Shown here: positions 54,001 to 61,956 of the stretch, piece after piece
Layout of the letters: each line of letters begins with the position of its first letter
Position numbering within the stretch: the first letter of the stretch is position 1
Translations under genes and position numbers: made by a program
Notes under the pieces: generated by a model
The model's input: only the letters and a program-made list of their open reading frames with translations
Databases searched by the model: none
What the model was told of the DNA's origin: nothing
DNA from: Isotricha intestinalis
Lineage: Eukaryota; Ciliophora; Litostomatea; Vestibuliferida; Isotrichidae
NCBI GenBank assembly: GCA_023807065.1
Contig: JAJJLU010003474.1
Span: forward strand, 23,784 to 87,783
DNA length: 64,000 nt
Reading direction: 5' to 3'

Positions 54001-57000
54001 TACTCCAGTAAAATATAGTTATTATTATGATTCGTCATTAATAATAAAAGATACTTCAAATGTAAATTATGGCTTTTCTTTCATAAGAGAATTAAAATTA
54101 TATTCATCTTTTAATTTTGATTTTTGGGATGATAGTAGAACAATATTTGAAAATAATTCTTTGCCATACCTTCTTCATTATTTTAGATTTATAAGATCTA
54201 CAGAAGATTTATCATTAGAACAAGCAACAGATATAATAAAAGATATGAGTTACAATATTCAAAATTTAAAAGATGGAAGAATAGGATATAATTATGTTAT
54301 AAATTATGATGAATTAATACTATGTAATTTAGGTTTTTGTTATAATGAAGAAAAGAATGAATGTGTTTTTTGTGTTACTCCAAATTGTGAAATACCAAAA
54401 AATGAAGAAAATAAATGTTTAAAATGCCCAATTTTTAAGAAATATTTACATGATGATGACACTTGTACAGATAAATGTGAATCAAGATATGCTTCAGTAG
54501 ATTATTTATTACAATGTAGAAAATGTGATATAACATGTGAAACTTGTTTAAATGAAGATCCTTCAAAATGCACTTCATGTCATACAATATATAATTTAGT
54601 TCCTGATTTATATATATGTGTTACTGATTGTGAACAATATTCACTTACTAAATTAATTGATATTCCTAATATGTGTGGCCCTTTTAATTGCCATGGAAAT
54701 ATCAAATATCCAATAAATCTAAGTGATACATTTGATTATAATGAAAATAAAAACGAGTATAAAACAATAATTATTGATAAAGATAATTTCCATCAAATTA
54801 AAGCAGAAATTATTAATAATACTGCAGAAGATTATGTTCAACAATGGATTTTTGACAGAGATGAAACAATTAAATTAAATAAAGATACTAATCGAAATTA
54901 TAAAAATGAAAATGATATTCCTAATGAATCACCTTTTGAAAATGGGGCTGATTTAAGTAAATTAGAAGTTAATGTTAAAAATTCTTTCTTTAAATATGGT
55001 TTTAAATATGTTTTTTATTTATCTGTTAAGAAATATAGTGATAATGAATTATATTACACAGAAGTTTTACTTAAATTTATTTTAATTATGTGTGATTATC
55101 CATTATTAGATAAAATGCATTCATTACCTTCATCTGGTTTTATTGGTACTGCTTTCCTTCTTTCTTGTAGACAATGTTCTGATATTAAAACTGATTATGA
55201 TAATTTAGAATATAAATTTACTCATATTGAAAATAGTGATTATTTAAATAATGATAATAATAATAATGTAAATGAAGTTATTATTAAAGATTGGAGTAAA
55301 AAAAATGAATTAATTTATAAATTTAATAAAATCAATCCATTTGAAAAAGAAAAATACAAGCATTATATTAAATGTTATTGTAGAAATGAATATCAATTAA
55401 TTAATTCTACATATATTCCTATTTTAATTCTTGAAAAAAATTATACTAATAATCAATATGATTTAAATGAAATTGATGAAATTTTTAATTTTGATGATGA
55501 ATTAACTTCAGAGCAATTATCTGATAGAGTTGAGTTATTAACTTCTTTATATGAAAATAATAATATTTTTTTAAACAGAACTGAAGTTAAAAATTATGAT
55601 TTAAATGGAATTAAGGGGAAAGACCTTTATTTGTATGATCCTATATCAAAACAAAATGATTTTAATTGTAATATAGAAGGAAATAGTTATTTATTATATA
55701 AATTTTTGTATTGTGATTGTAAAGAAAATTATTTCGGAAATTTATGTCAAATTTCTAAGGAATCTTATCTTAAAATACTTCCAGTTTATAAGAATATATA
55801 TACTAAAATTTTAACAACACAAAACGATACTTATAATGACTTTATTATTCATTCAGTTCATGATTTAATGAAAGCATCTTCTGAACTTCTTCCTTTTACT
55901 GAAAGAAATTATTTCACTCAAGTTATTAATTATATTAATAATTTAATTATAAAATTTCCTGAAGAAATGATAAAAGATAATAGATATGAAATTTTTTTTG
56001 AAATCTATTATTATCTTTTTGAATTTGGAATTAGAGGTGTTAATAAATATACTCTTGAACATTATGAAGGAGCAGAAGAATATTTTGATGAAAATAAATT
56101 AAGAAATTCTTCAATGAATTCAATGCATCAATTAAATATAAAAAGCTATTTTGATTATTTAAAAGAAGGATTAAATAATTTAGTTAATTTTTATGCAATT
56201 AATCAAAAAGAATTAAAATATACTAATAGAGATTTTAATATATATATTGCAATTGTAATTAATAATTTTGATTTTGATGGTTATTTCAAAGAAGAAAAAT
56301 CAAAATATGAACCTTATATAAGCGCATCATTATGCTTAAATCAAATATTAAATGGAGAGAGTTTAACAATAATGATAGGAATAAATTATAAAATTTCTCC
56401 ATATTTATCAAATTATTATCTATTTTGGGACAATTCTTCTCCAATAATAACAATTAAATTTTTAGATATTAATACTAAAAAGAAAATATATTTGCAAAAT
56501 TGTAATTCATATTTAAAATTTTATTTCCCTGTATCTCAATATCAAATAGTAAATAGATTAAATGAAAAAAAACATTTACTTTCTCCAGAAAATCAAAATT
56601 CAGAAACTTCTTCAATATTAGTTGATCCAGTATATATTGATAAAAAAGGAAAAGTTTATAAAAGTTCAATAGAAGAAAGAAGAAATAAGAATTATTTACC
56701 ATTTAATTTTTCATGTAATGAAATATTTGAAAATACAAATGATAATACAAAAAATATTTCTCAATTTCCTTCTTTAGATTATATTAAATATACAGATGAT
56801 AATTATATTATTTGTGCATCTTCAAATTTATTATCTGAAGATTATAATGAATTTGTTGTTCAATATTTTGATCTTTATTCTAAATTACATACTAGTTCAA
56901 GATTTTTTTATTTGAAAAGATATGAATTATATTTTAATAAAGATAATTATTTTAAAAATCCAATATTCTTTTATTATATTTCATTATTTATTTTTGCTGC

Positions 57001-58423
57001 AATTCTACTTATTATCTTTAAAATTTTATTAAAAGTATTCCCAGCAAATTATGCAGTAGAAAATTATATTAAAAGAATAATTGTAAAACAAAATATTCCA
57101 TATACAAACATAGAACAATATGATTTACATGATGATATTAGATTATCACCCGAAGATAAAAATAAAATAAAAAAAGAAAAGAAATTACCTAAATCAATAA
57201 ATACAATAAAAGAAAAAAATGAAACATTAAATATAAATGATGAAAAAACAAAAAAAATCAACACTAAATTTTTTCAACATGAATTAAATAGTGAAGTTCC
57301 AATTAGTTCAAGACCATTAAAAGAGAGTTCATATGATATTAATACACAAAGAGAAAATTATGATTTTTTCAAAGAATATCCAAATAAAAAAAATGTAGAT
57401 GATAAAGTATCTAAATTTTTTCAAGGTAATCCTCCTATAAAAAACAAACTTGAAATAAATTCAAATAATGCTTTAATGGTTAAATCTAATCCAATTGTTA
57501 GTTCAAATGATAAAATCCAAAGTATTCAAAGTACTGAAAATAAAGAAATTATTAAATCCAAAAAACCAAAGTTACATTTTTATAATGATGATTATAAAGA
57601 AACTTTAAAAATATATGGTTACAACAAAGAAGAAAAAAATATTAATTTAAAATTTAAAATTAAAGTTAAAAACCAATTTGATGATAATATTAATGTTATG
57701 AAAAAACCTTTACCAGATTTAGATTCTGAAATAACAAAAACAAAATTATTAATTGAATTTTATAATTTAGAAATAACATCTTTTTCTTTTTTTAAATATA
57801 ATTTTGTAAGAAGATATATTTTATTTAATTTGTTTGGTAATTTTTCATTATTGTATCACAGATATCAAAGAGTATTAAATTGTATTGCTCAATTTTCTTT
57901 ATATACATTATTTTTATCAATTTTATTTACTTTAGATGAAAATATTATAATTATTCCAAAAGCAAAAAATAATAATGTGATAATAACTTTGATACTTTAT
58001 TGTTTTGTTTCAAATTTTTTCTCTTGTATTCTTATATATTTTCCTTCTTTATTATTCCATATCAACATTCAAAAAACTAGAAAATTATATTGTTTATTAA
58101 AAGAAGGAAATTATATTGAAGGTTTAAAATTTTTTGAGACTATTATGAATAGAAAATATTATAATTTAGGAGGAATATTAATAGATATATTGTTTATTTT
58201 ATTAAGTTTTTATTTTTCTTTCGGTTTTTGTGCAACATATTTATATCAAAAAGATACTTTTATAATTGGAGTAGCTATATGTATCATTAGTGATTTACTT
58301 ATTTGGGAATTAATATATGAATTTCTATTATCTATATTCTATATGCAAAGAAAATGTGGAAAAATATGTATAAAAATAATAGAGTTTCTTAATAGAATGA
58401 GGACAGTTAAATCATTAAATTAA
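45050..58423 (+). CDS. Giant LamG-repeat, Cys-rich surface receptor (polycystin-1-like architecture), 4457 residues
   Basis: A single uninterrupted frame of 13.4 kb. A signal peptide opens it. An acidic 13-residue repeat lies at about 215-250. Some eight LamG/concanavalin-like sandwiches follow, at about 470-680, 930-1120, 1260-1445, 1570-1760, 1850-2020, 2210-2400, 2560-2760 and 2870-3030. Each tends to hold an 'FWFYF'-like strand, a 'W.(Y/H)(I/V).C' strand and an 'I..(I/L)..F' end. Cys-rich furin-like stretches lie between them (about 410-450, 2500-2535, 3090-3200). A REJ-like region (about 3200-3480), an EGF-like motif CDCKENYFGNLC (about 3555) and a GAIN-like stretch precede the first membrane helix (about 3965-3990). 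A 290-residue cytosolic loop leads to four or five C-terminal helices (4278-4440). It probably binds extracellular glycans or ligands. Its 3' 1.9 kb is duplicated downstream. Confidence 0.8.
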   Translation: MEYSLIKSLLNLLVLFISIWRIKNENLKCPPDHFKKSDNLFFEIEESDNYGYIFKKIASSETYYDKWSGIIYTPDINFCYKYYDNTTEIPNDLENIIPNNILVIYDDEMSDYNLNENYVIIKRDDSNLKNFYKSGCKTENGKILFKFEDNIPTEGNTIDFYFSISNPFDTERKFRFETHGLQYKINDKKVEYTSNEENCLEIEEIEENENCPEDDLNEVENNDDLEEDLNEVENNDNLEDNLNEVEENICNPIKIIKICILQEEGYNSIFFPLSDEISIEPHSVSKVKVSVIFNKEEEIKKIIFYSNNQEEEKNVESTGQKIINYQNQESEYYFRYPDLENVNENELFKKYNPVKTNFEIRLVSDDDLYISSYEAMSYRKPLTEEIINKEKIKENNPLSLTYNGIYNSCEKNEQCIDFFGCFESEKKCKGCEDYKCLNCDENGCLKCPSNAIDDHWQNINNNYIDECHFAFLDISNFYFVDKKWEKDSIIIEDVPPAIHFRFTFDFWFYFDDYKILDNNIHVEVIYRDFMTIALTKENDNLIAYCIPLEWIYEFSFDFFIDFHNKTLLDLIEYMRAPFVKYDLGNEDKTWVYIKCAYNFDNNRIYINDGIESILPITQIYKNGDELQQNLPFEMKKFYGPNNRTSIRLQGFYYLNETFPAYTYIRNINIFREYMPQNMDLKYFNLFNFNNYDEFPQLLYSVPLDDIYYTENITITRNKTFLSQKRISFRNGGWSEEFEYEEAFEFEDFNIEQFKYYIYDYSNKNAEIKQEKFLHLNLYKANYTIEKLNKSKSILFQPKKYFQRLNLLKPNNSHYNDCEFEDLTLLFSCNEGEKCFQDNKVFICNDSSSIFYLDIENFTCKNYCENGYMMSPRDNIYNKRQYCSSKCAEHNNCPSQNLFYTNPSSFFKCNHGFFNMYYKCFSENEVFNENGKAALHFGNRTNSHNIYIPLKNENEEGYENYAIEAWIYPDIRLREFGYDNDIKLKKYHLSMKYEFYTFFMTDKLRFIFGNYTYQKFYKEDNYQYFANIILNENKETYLYSSDMLNLNNWNRLFFSIDKKNYYISFQNYEFEQENILSESIPLKSIIFCNRGQYMINEIKNLCSDVEWLDGYYKNIKVFDITHSNRHAAFYSFQYENDKYHFIKHYYIYNLQSISDNIIYDKFGGKNGRVIFPNDTDYSINPDNSNFINYEINFTPQDAFPDKSNYYISKYNNKSKIINLTFQKTQNDECEIPVGEDICLQCSNKRGIQGYHCYGDNWDDPETNIYYIFKNPIENGPEKLSLKINAEKLVNQRAVTIFFFIKLYGFIENISNNEEKEIILIYLDSNPQLYLAYETKWESLYFKYDGRIIYNYTNFKNKFGLWIPISIAAFREYNRTFTLNMVTASILYSNLGYNMGGGTRENSPSRITEFPKMQFTEFSITNKWIGLISDLKIYNTFILNAWGVIRYKNKDEVSKMPYVQIDLKSKDNEINCIISSDLLLDINHDIKIKCIPDFNPHWYNVNSQGSCVDSDQGEISGFHVAYCGSGLYPRKCLGNICYSGCAEYYVNQALEYKTDLFKNYYYTINSESDDNIYYYLVAKPLGFSDWNRFSHAEANNIMSPIDIYSLDFWFYTQNFRNVKNPKEQYYGNNYTINFDNFVIIWNYHTYIKVYYNKSTEYYNAQCIPLYVINYPEYTSNFKNEIQLTKYHNQWIHITCGVHLSENSTFITKSVDVNTKLFNVPTTIPKNKNVTLIIDENSPRGYGVTLISDIRLWKCYSCGINLKYFDYVKGDKMFYELLHSFENQRGSTKTSERYDYFWDEVEEGPSYIKIQETDYPGYNVLSIVGGYPECNEVNYTYLYDDSCHTLYNLGRMSDFNVSVQSSKTGRYSMSFWTFIEIASELSIGLNVIWQNHLSITMIKDKNNHNLITALCFPQAYLDNVTDLKGNEIYILYEKANNKERYLYPDSSGKWIYVRCSVDHTRYIYNMNDNSDLKLLGDILYGDTQNHRPFRFFGWKTDQQLIVQNGRKNTLTRIFLRKLRLFREFIDSRLDGMKYLTLDSIIHPLVFELDFLSTNSYNGLELYYRGSRENTSNDDFITYRGYLSSAIFNQPYPNYSTYPTTLYVQKFCPDGKKTNGKSECRGIQETYGLPDGGYYYPNSGYYLKLDTLTMTQDCVNSCRNGDSLYNKAYCLFTPNNENHVESCGTNLDEAGSYSIYRNNFKCTEGYTKVFYECIPNYLVKNSAMYFSGFYTFPQLYYETNEPAINDTDPYYVEWKESKIRSYYIEFFFKPDAINLRESNDNNYTYFFAYPHQIYKDTSEQIFLYNYYIQSSIVYPENNQLFSISNYEWNKIVIENLYDKKKKTFSIAIFVNYNKEPDFSLKNLKENNFLHFRGVIFCDKNFNSSCIIKGRRFSINWGMAWYKNIKVYKGNDVNINLVDFLSDNKITLDVHSLIIHWPFTVDYINYNYVNQRLHPTNNRMVIYNWDNFNNYDDETRENYSVDTFDYSLSYPGTFINGLTKDESNYVLGECYFTCKRCYSSKSNDCYECKEGYILFRKSCEKQTGSFFSTPLKDKSIETVTFKNKIQNLEYNFDLINTNPITFTIWIKFLGIEADVLNEREEKEQKLIDLFLESYTENIDEEEEEELDVIIDNFRDYNWPILYLYNKETYLRFNIKTKTLDFIINLQQVPIIAYSVNIQEYIGSWVHLGISKYISPPDKIGIFPHMFNLMFDKTIISPLPVFNPSKIPVYFNNIIFDTRPFVEYAYLRFYNNFWFGNYGKVTATKQNIQIQLIYSQSLFLDSNSCIKNDILDVEIPDIQNKINCIGDYLPYELNCGNDNLYFDLNLVDDNYCDECNEICKLNCFGNDKDKCTCDILSGKYWVGANEDYTKYKCQKVQNINFAFYNEFKVNELSISNNKEKAIYFWVIIFEYVKGNFNSLYIIWDKHFKIIVEKNNDVLQLKCYHDIDINDNSITSNYIITEISFGKWNYIRCQADGNNKVFQLNNDKKDYTPVKYSYYYDSSLIIKDTSNVNYGFSFIRELKLYSSFNFDFWDDSRTIFENNSLPYLLHYFRFIRSTEDLSLEQATDIIKDMSYNIQNLKDGRIGYNYVINYDELILCNLGFCYNEEKNECVFCVTPNCEIPKNEENKCLKCPIFKKYLHDDDTCTDKCESRYASVDYLLQCRKCDITCETCLNEDPSKCTSCHTIYNLVPDLYICVTDCEQYSLTKLIDIPNMCGPFNCHGNIKYPINLSDTFDYNENKNEYKTIIIDKDNFHQIKAEIINNTAEDYVQQWIFDRDETIKLNKDTNRNYKNENDIPNESPFENGADLSKLEVNVKNSFFKYGFKYVFYLSVKKYSDNELYYTEVLLKFILIMCDYPLLDKMHSLPSSGFIGTAFLLSCRQCSDIKTDYDNLEYKFTHIENSDYLNNDNNNNVNEVIIKDWSKKNELIYKFNKINPFEKEKYKHYIKCYCRNEYQLINSTYIPILILEKNYTNNQYDLNEIDEIFNFDDELTSEQLSDRVELLTSLYENNNIFLNRTEVKNYDLNGIKGKDLYLYDPISKQNDFNCNIEGNSYLLYKFLYCDCKENYFGNLCQISKESYLKILPVYKNIYTKILTTQNDTYNDFIIHSVHDLMKASSELLPFTERNYFTQVINYINNLIIKFPEEMIKDNRYEIFFEIYYYLFEFGIRGVNKYTLEHYEGAEEYFDENKLRNSSMNSMHQLNIKSYFDYLKEGLNNLVNFYAINQKELKYTNRDFNIYIAIVINNFDFDGYFKEEKSKYEPYISASLCLNQILNGESLTIMIGINYKISPYLSNYYLFWDNSSPIITIKFLDINTKKKIYLQNCNSYLKFYFPVSQYQIVNRLNEKKHLLSPENQNSETSSILVDPVYIDKKGKVYKSSIEERRNKNYLPFNFSCNEIFENTNDNTKNISQFPSLDYIKYTDDNYIICASSNLLSEDYNEFVVQYFDLYSKLHTSSRFFYLKRYELYFNKDNYFKNPIFFYYISLFIFAAILLIIFKILLKVFPANYAVENYIKRIIVKQNIPYTNIEQYDLHDDIRLSPEDKNKIKKEKKLPKSINTIKEKNETLNINDEKTKKINTKFFQHELNSEVPISSRPLKESSYDINTQRENYDFFKEYPNKKNVDDKVSKFFQGNPPIKNKLEINSNNALMVKSNPIVSSNDKIQSIQSTENKEIIKSKKPKLHFYNDDYKETLKIYGYNKEEKNINLKFKIKVKNQFDDNINVMKKPLPDLDSEITKTKLLIEFYNLEITSFSFFKYNFVRRYILFNLFGNFSLLYHRYQRVLNCIAQFSLYTLFLSILFTLDENIIIIPKAKNNNVIITLILYCFVSNFFSCILIYFPSLLFHINIQKTRKLYCLLKEGNYIEGLKFFETIMNRKYYNLGGILIDILFILLSFYFSFGFCATYLYQKDTFIIGVAICIISDLLIWELIYEFLLSIFYMQRKCGKICIKIIEFLNRMRTVKSLN
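45692..45793 (+). repeat. 39-bp in-frame tandem repeat (about 2.6 copies)
   Basis: Encodes units of 13 residues, DLNEVENNDDLEE then DLNEVENNDNLED, then a partial NLNEVEE. Copy number may vary between strains. Confidence 0.85.
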
Positions 58424-58646
58424 AAATGAAAAAATAAATAATATATATAAAGTATTAAAAAGGTTATTTTTCTAATTTAATAATACTTTTTAAAATTTTT
58501 ATATTTAAACTAAAGTTCACTGGAATATCATTTCTTCGTTCCGTTAAATAATATTGAATGAATAAATAAAATAATAAAAAGAATATTTTCATAATTAATA
58601 TAATTTAAAATAATTTAAATTGAACTATTAAATTTAAAATTTAATT
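56498..58646 (+). repeat. 2149-bp direct duplication, copy A (3' end of the giant gene plus flank)
   Basis: Equal to 59808-61956 at a constant offset of 3310 bases, with no difference seen; the encoded 503-residue C-terminal frames are the same. It covers the last 640 codons and about 220 bases of 3' flank. Confidence 0.95.
58424..58643. other. 3' flank of the giant gene (copy A)
   Basis: A/T-rich; contains the only C/G-richer stretch of this flank, near 58520-58550. Repeated at 61734-61953 upstream of the ferlin gene. No gene seen. Confidence 0.6.
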
Positions 58647-58802
58647 CCTCAAAAAACAGAAAAAGATTTATATTCAATAGTATGTATAGTATATATGAGT
58701 GATATTTAATTAGTAGTGATAGTGAAGGAACAAATGATCCTTATGTTACAATAAGATATTTTCAAGAAGAAAAGAAAACTAATATTAAACATGGAAGTGT
58801 AA
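58644..58802 (+). pseudogene. 159-bp relic of the inside of the ferlin gene
   Basis: Matches 63622-63781, which is the start of a C2 domain in the ferlin gene downstream. It differs by one deleted base (in the codons for MSRYL) and one G-to-A change (Cys to Tyr). It follows copy A directly, sharing ATT at the join. It lacks start, stop and everything else of ferlin, and the deletion breaks its frame, so it cannot be functional. Confidence 0.95.
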
Positions 58803-58977
58803 GTGTTTTAGGTAAATTATTATTTTAATTTGACTTGGAATTGGATTATGCCCAATCCCAGTTAAATATATAAAAAAATTTTTTTTGATTATTTTATCCA
58901 AATAAAGAAAATCAAAAAATTAAATCAATACAATATTTAATAGTTTTTAAGAATAAATAAATTCAAACCAATATAAC

Positions 58978-59487
58978 TTAAAATAATAAAATCAAAAAAG
59001 CAATCATAAATTTCCATACAATTTTAACATTTCCGGAATCATTATTATCTTCTTCTCCTTCATCTTCACTACTTTTTGCTTTTTCTTCTTCATAATTAGC
59101 AGTAAAACGAATCTCTTTATTATTTTCATCTATTGACCAATCTTTCATACTTTCATCTAATTCTAATGTAACGGTGCTATCTTTGATTTCCATAAATAGT
59201 ACACAATTGAATTTAATTATTGTCCCTGCTTTTGTTCCAGCTGGGATTATTGTTTTAGTTTCTTCATCAAGTAGATCAGGATTATCTCCATTAGAATATC
59301 TATATCTTATATTTCCATTGCATTGAATCTCCGTTGGCTCAGTGATATCAACAGTGGGTTTCACAATCAAAGGAAATAAATCTCCTTCTTCCCCATTCGG
59401 CCTAATTTTTTCTTGTACTGAAAGAATAAATTTCGGATCACATAAAATTTGATTACAAATGGCTAAAAACAATAGTAGTTTTATCAT
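58978..59487 (-). CDS. Small secreted, probably GPI-anchored surface protein
   Basis: 169 residues on the minus strand from ATG to TAA. A signal peptide (MIKLLLFLAICNQILC) leads a soluble domain of about 110 residues that is beta-rich in pattern and holds two Cys (in EIQCNGN and KFNCVLF), which may form a disulphide. An acidic Ser/Glu/Asp-rich stalk (about 130-152) is followed by a hydrophobic C-terminus (WKFMIAFLILLF) that ends the protein, the standard layout of a GPI signal. I do not recognise the domain. The codons are somewhat richer in G/C than those of the neighbours. It lies in the unique 1-kb insert between a ferlin relic and a transposon end, so its origin is tied to the duplication. 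Confidence 0.75.
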   Translation of the reverse strand: MIKLLLFLAICNQILCDPKFILSVQEKIRPNGEEGDLFPLIVKPTVDITEPTEIQCNGNIRYRYSNGDNPDLLDEETKTIIPAGTKAGTIIKFNCVLFMEIKDSTVTLELDESMKDWSIDENNKEIRFTANYEEEKAKSSEDEGEEDNNDSGNVKIVWKFMIAFLILLF

Positions 59488-59563
59488 TTTATTGAATGTA
59501 TTTAAAAGTAATGGTTGATAATAAATAAATTTTTGACTATTTTTTGTTATTTAATTTATCTTT

Positions 59564-59632
59564 TTTCGGAATAATCCCCCCCAATACAGTGTAAGGGAAA
59601 AAAAACTTAAGGGGAGATTATTAAGAAAAAAA
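59564..59632. repeat. Imperfect inverted repeat with C-run and G-run
   Basis: Left arm TTTTTTCGGAATAATCCCCC (from 59561), right arm GGGGAGATTATTAAGAAAAA (59611-59630), with about 28 bases between. It pairs over most of both arms. The runs of seven C and four G stand out in this A/T-rich DNA. It may be a hairpin or the ends of nested terminal repeats. Confidence 0.65.
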
Positions 59633-59807
59633 CGATTTTTCAGAATCTATATATAATAAATTAACAATATTAATTTAAAATATAAATCATTAAATAAAAA
59701 ACTAAATATGTCCAATATATCTGATAAAAATAGATCAAAAAAACATAACAGATATTCATTAGCATTAAAAACATCTATTATCAACAAAATAGAAAGTAGA
59801 GCTTCTT
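59584..59807 (+). mobile_element. Possible truncated Tc1/mariner/pogo-type transposon end
   Basis: The sequence TACAGTGTAAGGGAAAA at 59585 has the shape of a Tc1/mariner/pogo terminus: a TA target base pair followed by CAGTG. It lies about 120 bases before an ATG (59708) that opens a 33-codon frame, MSNISDKNRSKKHN then RYSLALKTSIINKIE, with the basic, helical look of the N-terminal helix-turn-helix of such transposases. The frame ends exactly where copy B of the duplication begins (its stop TAA spans 59807-59809), so the rest of the element was lost at that join. No second terminus is present in the window. The evidence is suggestive only: the terminus and the short frame each could be chance. 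Confidence 0.35.
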
Positions 59808-61733
59808 AATTGTAATTCATATTTAAAATTTTATTTCCCTGTATCTCAATATCAAATAGTAAATAGATTAAATGAAAAAAAACATTTACTTTCTCCAGAA
59901 AATCAAAATTCAGAAACTTCTTCAATATTAGTTGATCCAGTATATATTGATAAAAAAGGAAAAGTTTATAAAAGTTCAATAGAAGAAAGAAGAAATAAGA
60001 ATTATTTACCATTTAATTTTTCATGTAATGAAATATTTGAAAATACAAATGATAATACAAAAAATATTTCTCAATTTCCTTCTTTAGATTATATTAAATA
60101 TACAGATGATAATTATATTATTTGTGCATCTTCAAATTTATTATCTGAAGATTATAATGAATTTGTTGTTCAATATTTTGATCTTTATTCTAAATTACAT
60201 ACTAGTTCAAGATTTTTTTATTTGAAAAGATATGAATTATATTTTAATAAAGATAATTATTTTAAAAATCCAATATTCTTTTATTATATTTCATTATTTA
60301 TTTTTGCTGCAATTCTACTTATTATCTTTAAAATTTTATTAAAAGTATTCCCAGCAAATTATGCAGTAGAAAATTATATTAAAAGAATAATTGTAAAACA
60401 AAATATTCCATATACAAACATAGAACAATATGATTTACATGATGATATTAGATTATCACCCGAAGATAAAAATAAAATAAAAAAAGAAAAGAAATTACCT
60501 AAATCAATAAATACAATAAAAGAAAAAAATGAAACATTAAATATAAATGATGAAAAAACAAAAAAAATCAACACTAAATTTTTTCAACATGAATTAAATA
60601 GTGAAGTTCCAATTAGTTCAAGACCATTAAAAGAGAGTTCATATGATATTAATACACAAAGAGAAAATTATGATTTTTTCAAAGAATATCCAAATAAAAA
60701 AAATGTAGATGATAAAGTATCTAAATTTTTTCAAGGTAATCCTCCTATAAAAAACAAACTTGAAATAAATTCAAATAATGCTTTAATGGTTAAATCTAAT
60801 CCAATTGTTAGTTCAAATGATAAAATCCAAAGTATTCAAAGTACTGAAAATAAAGAAATTATTAAATCCAAAAAACCAAAGTTACATTTTTATAATGATG
60901 ATTATAAAGAAACTTTAAAAATATATGGTTACAACAAAGAAGAAAAAAATATTAATTTAAAATTTAAAATTAAAGTTAAAAACCAATTTGATGATAATAT
61001 TAATGTTATGAAAAAACCTTTACCAGATTTAGATTCTGAAATAACAAAAACAAAATTATTAATTGAATTTTATAATTTAGAAATAACATCTTTTTCTTTT
61101 TTTAAATATAATTTTGTAAGAAGATATATTTTATTTAATTTGTTTGGTAATTTTTCATTATTGTATCACAGATATCAAAGAGTATTAAATTGTATTGCTC
61201 AATTTTCTTTATATACATTATTTTTATCAATTTTATTTACTTTAGATGAAAATATTATAATTATTCCAAAAGCAAAAAATAATAATGTGATAATAACTTT
61301 GATACTTTATTGTTTTGTTTCAAATTTTTTCTCTTGTATTCTTATATATTTTCCTTCTTTATTATTCCATATCAACATTCAAAAAACTAGAAAATTATAT
61401 TGTTTATTAAAAGAAGGAAATTATATTGAAGGTTTAAAATTTTTTGAGACTATTATGAATAGAAAATATTATAATTTAGGAGGAATATTAATAGATATAT
61501 TGTTTATTTTATTAAGTTTTTATTTTTCTTTCGGTTTTTGTGCAACATATTTATATCAAAAAGATACTTTTATAATTGGAGTAGCTATATGTATCATTAG
61601 TGATTTACTTATTTGGGAATTAATATATGAATTTCTATTATCTATATTCTATATGCAAAGAAAATGTGGAAAAATATGTATAAAAATAATAGAGTTTCTT
61701 AATAGAATGAGGACAGTTAAATCATTAAATTAA
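59808..61733 (+). pseudogene. C-terminal fragment of the giant receptor gene (641 codons, no start)
   Basis: The frame of copy B runs intact from the breakpoint to the TAA at 61733 and encodes the same membrane helix, cytosolic loop and C-terminal helices as the full gene. It has no signal peptide, ectodomain or 5' region. The first in-frame ATG lies at about 60786, so any product would lack the first membrane helix. Lack of any mutation shows the duplication is very recent, or that one of the copies is an assembly artefact. Confidence 0.85.
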
Positions 61734-61956
61734 AAATGAAAAAATAAATAATATATATAAAGTATTAAAAAGGTTATTTTTCTAATTTAATAATACTTTT
61801 TAAAATTTTTATATTTAAACTAAAGTTCACTGGAATATCATTTCTTCGTTCCGTTAAATAATATTGAATGAATAAATAAAATAATAAAAAGAATATTTTC
61901 ATAATTAATATAATTTAAAATAATTTAAATTGAACTATTAAATTTAAAATTTAATT
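59808..61956 (+). repeat. 2149-bp direct duplication, copy B
   Basis: Same as 56498-58646. Its left end cuts into codon 3817 of the giant gene; its right end lies about 40 bases before the ferlin start codon. Confidence 0.95.

Noticed and set aside
42705..57264. Short minus- and plus-strand frames of 62-82 residues inside the two receptor genes
   Set aside because: Shadows of long, domain-bearing frames; the same shadows recur in the duplicated copy, as expected.
60222..61733. A stand-alone 503-residue gene
   Set aside because: The apparent start is a TTG inside a duplicated fragment; the frame is open from the breakpoint and is the truncated C-terminus of the giant gene.
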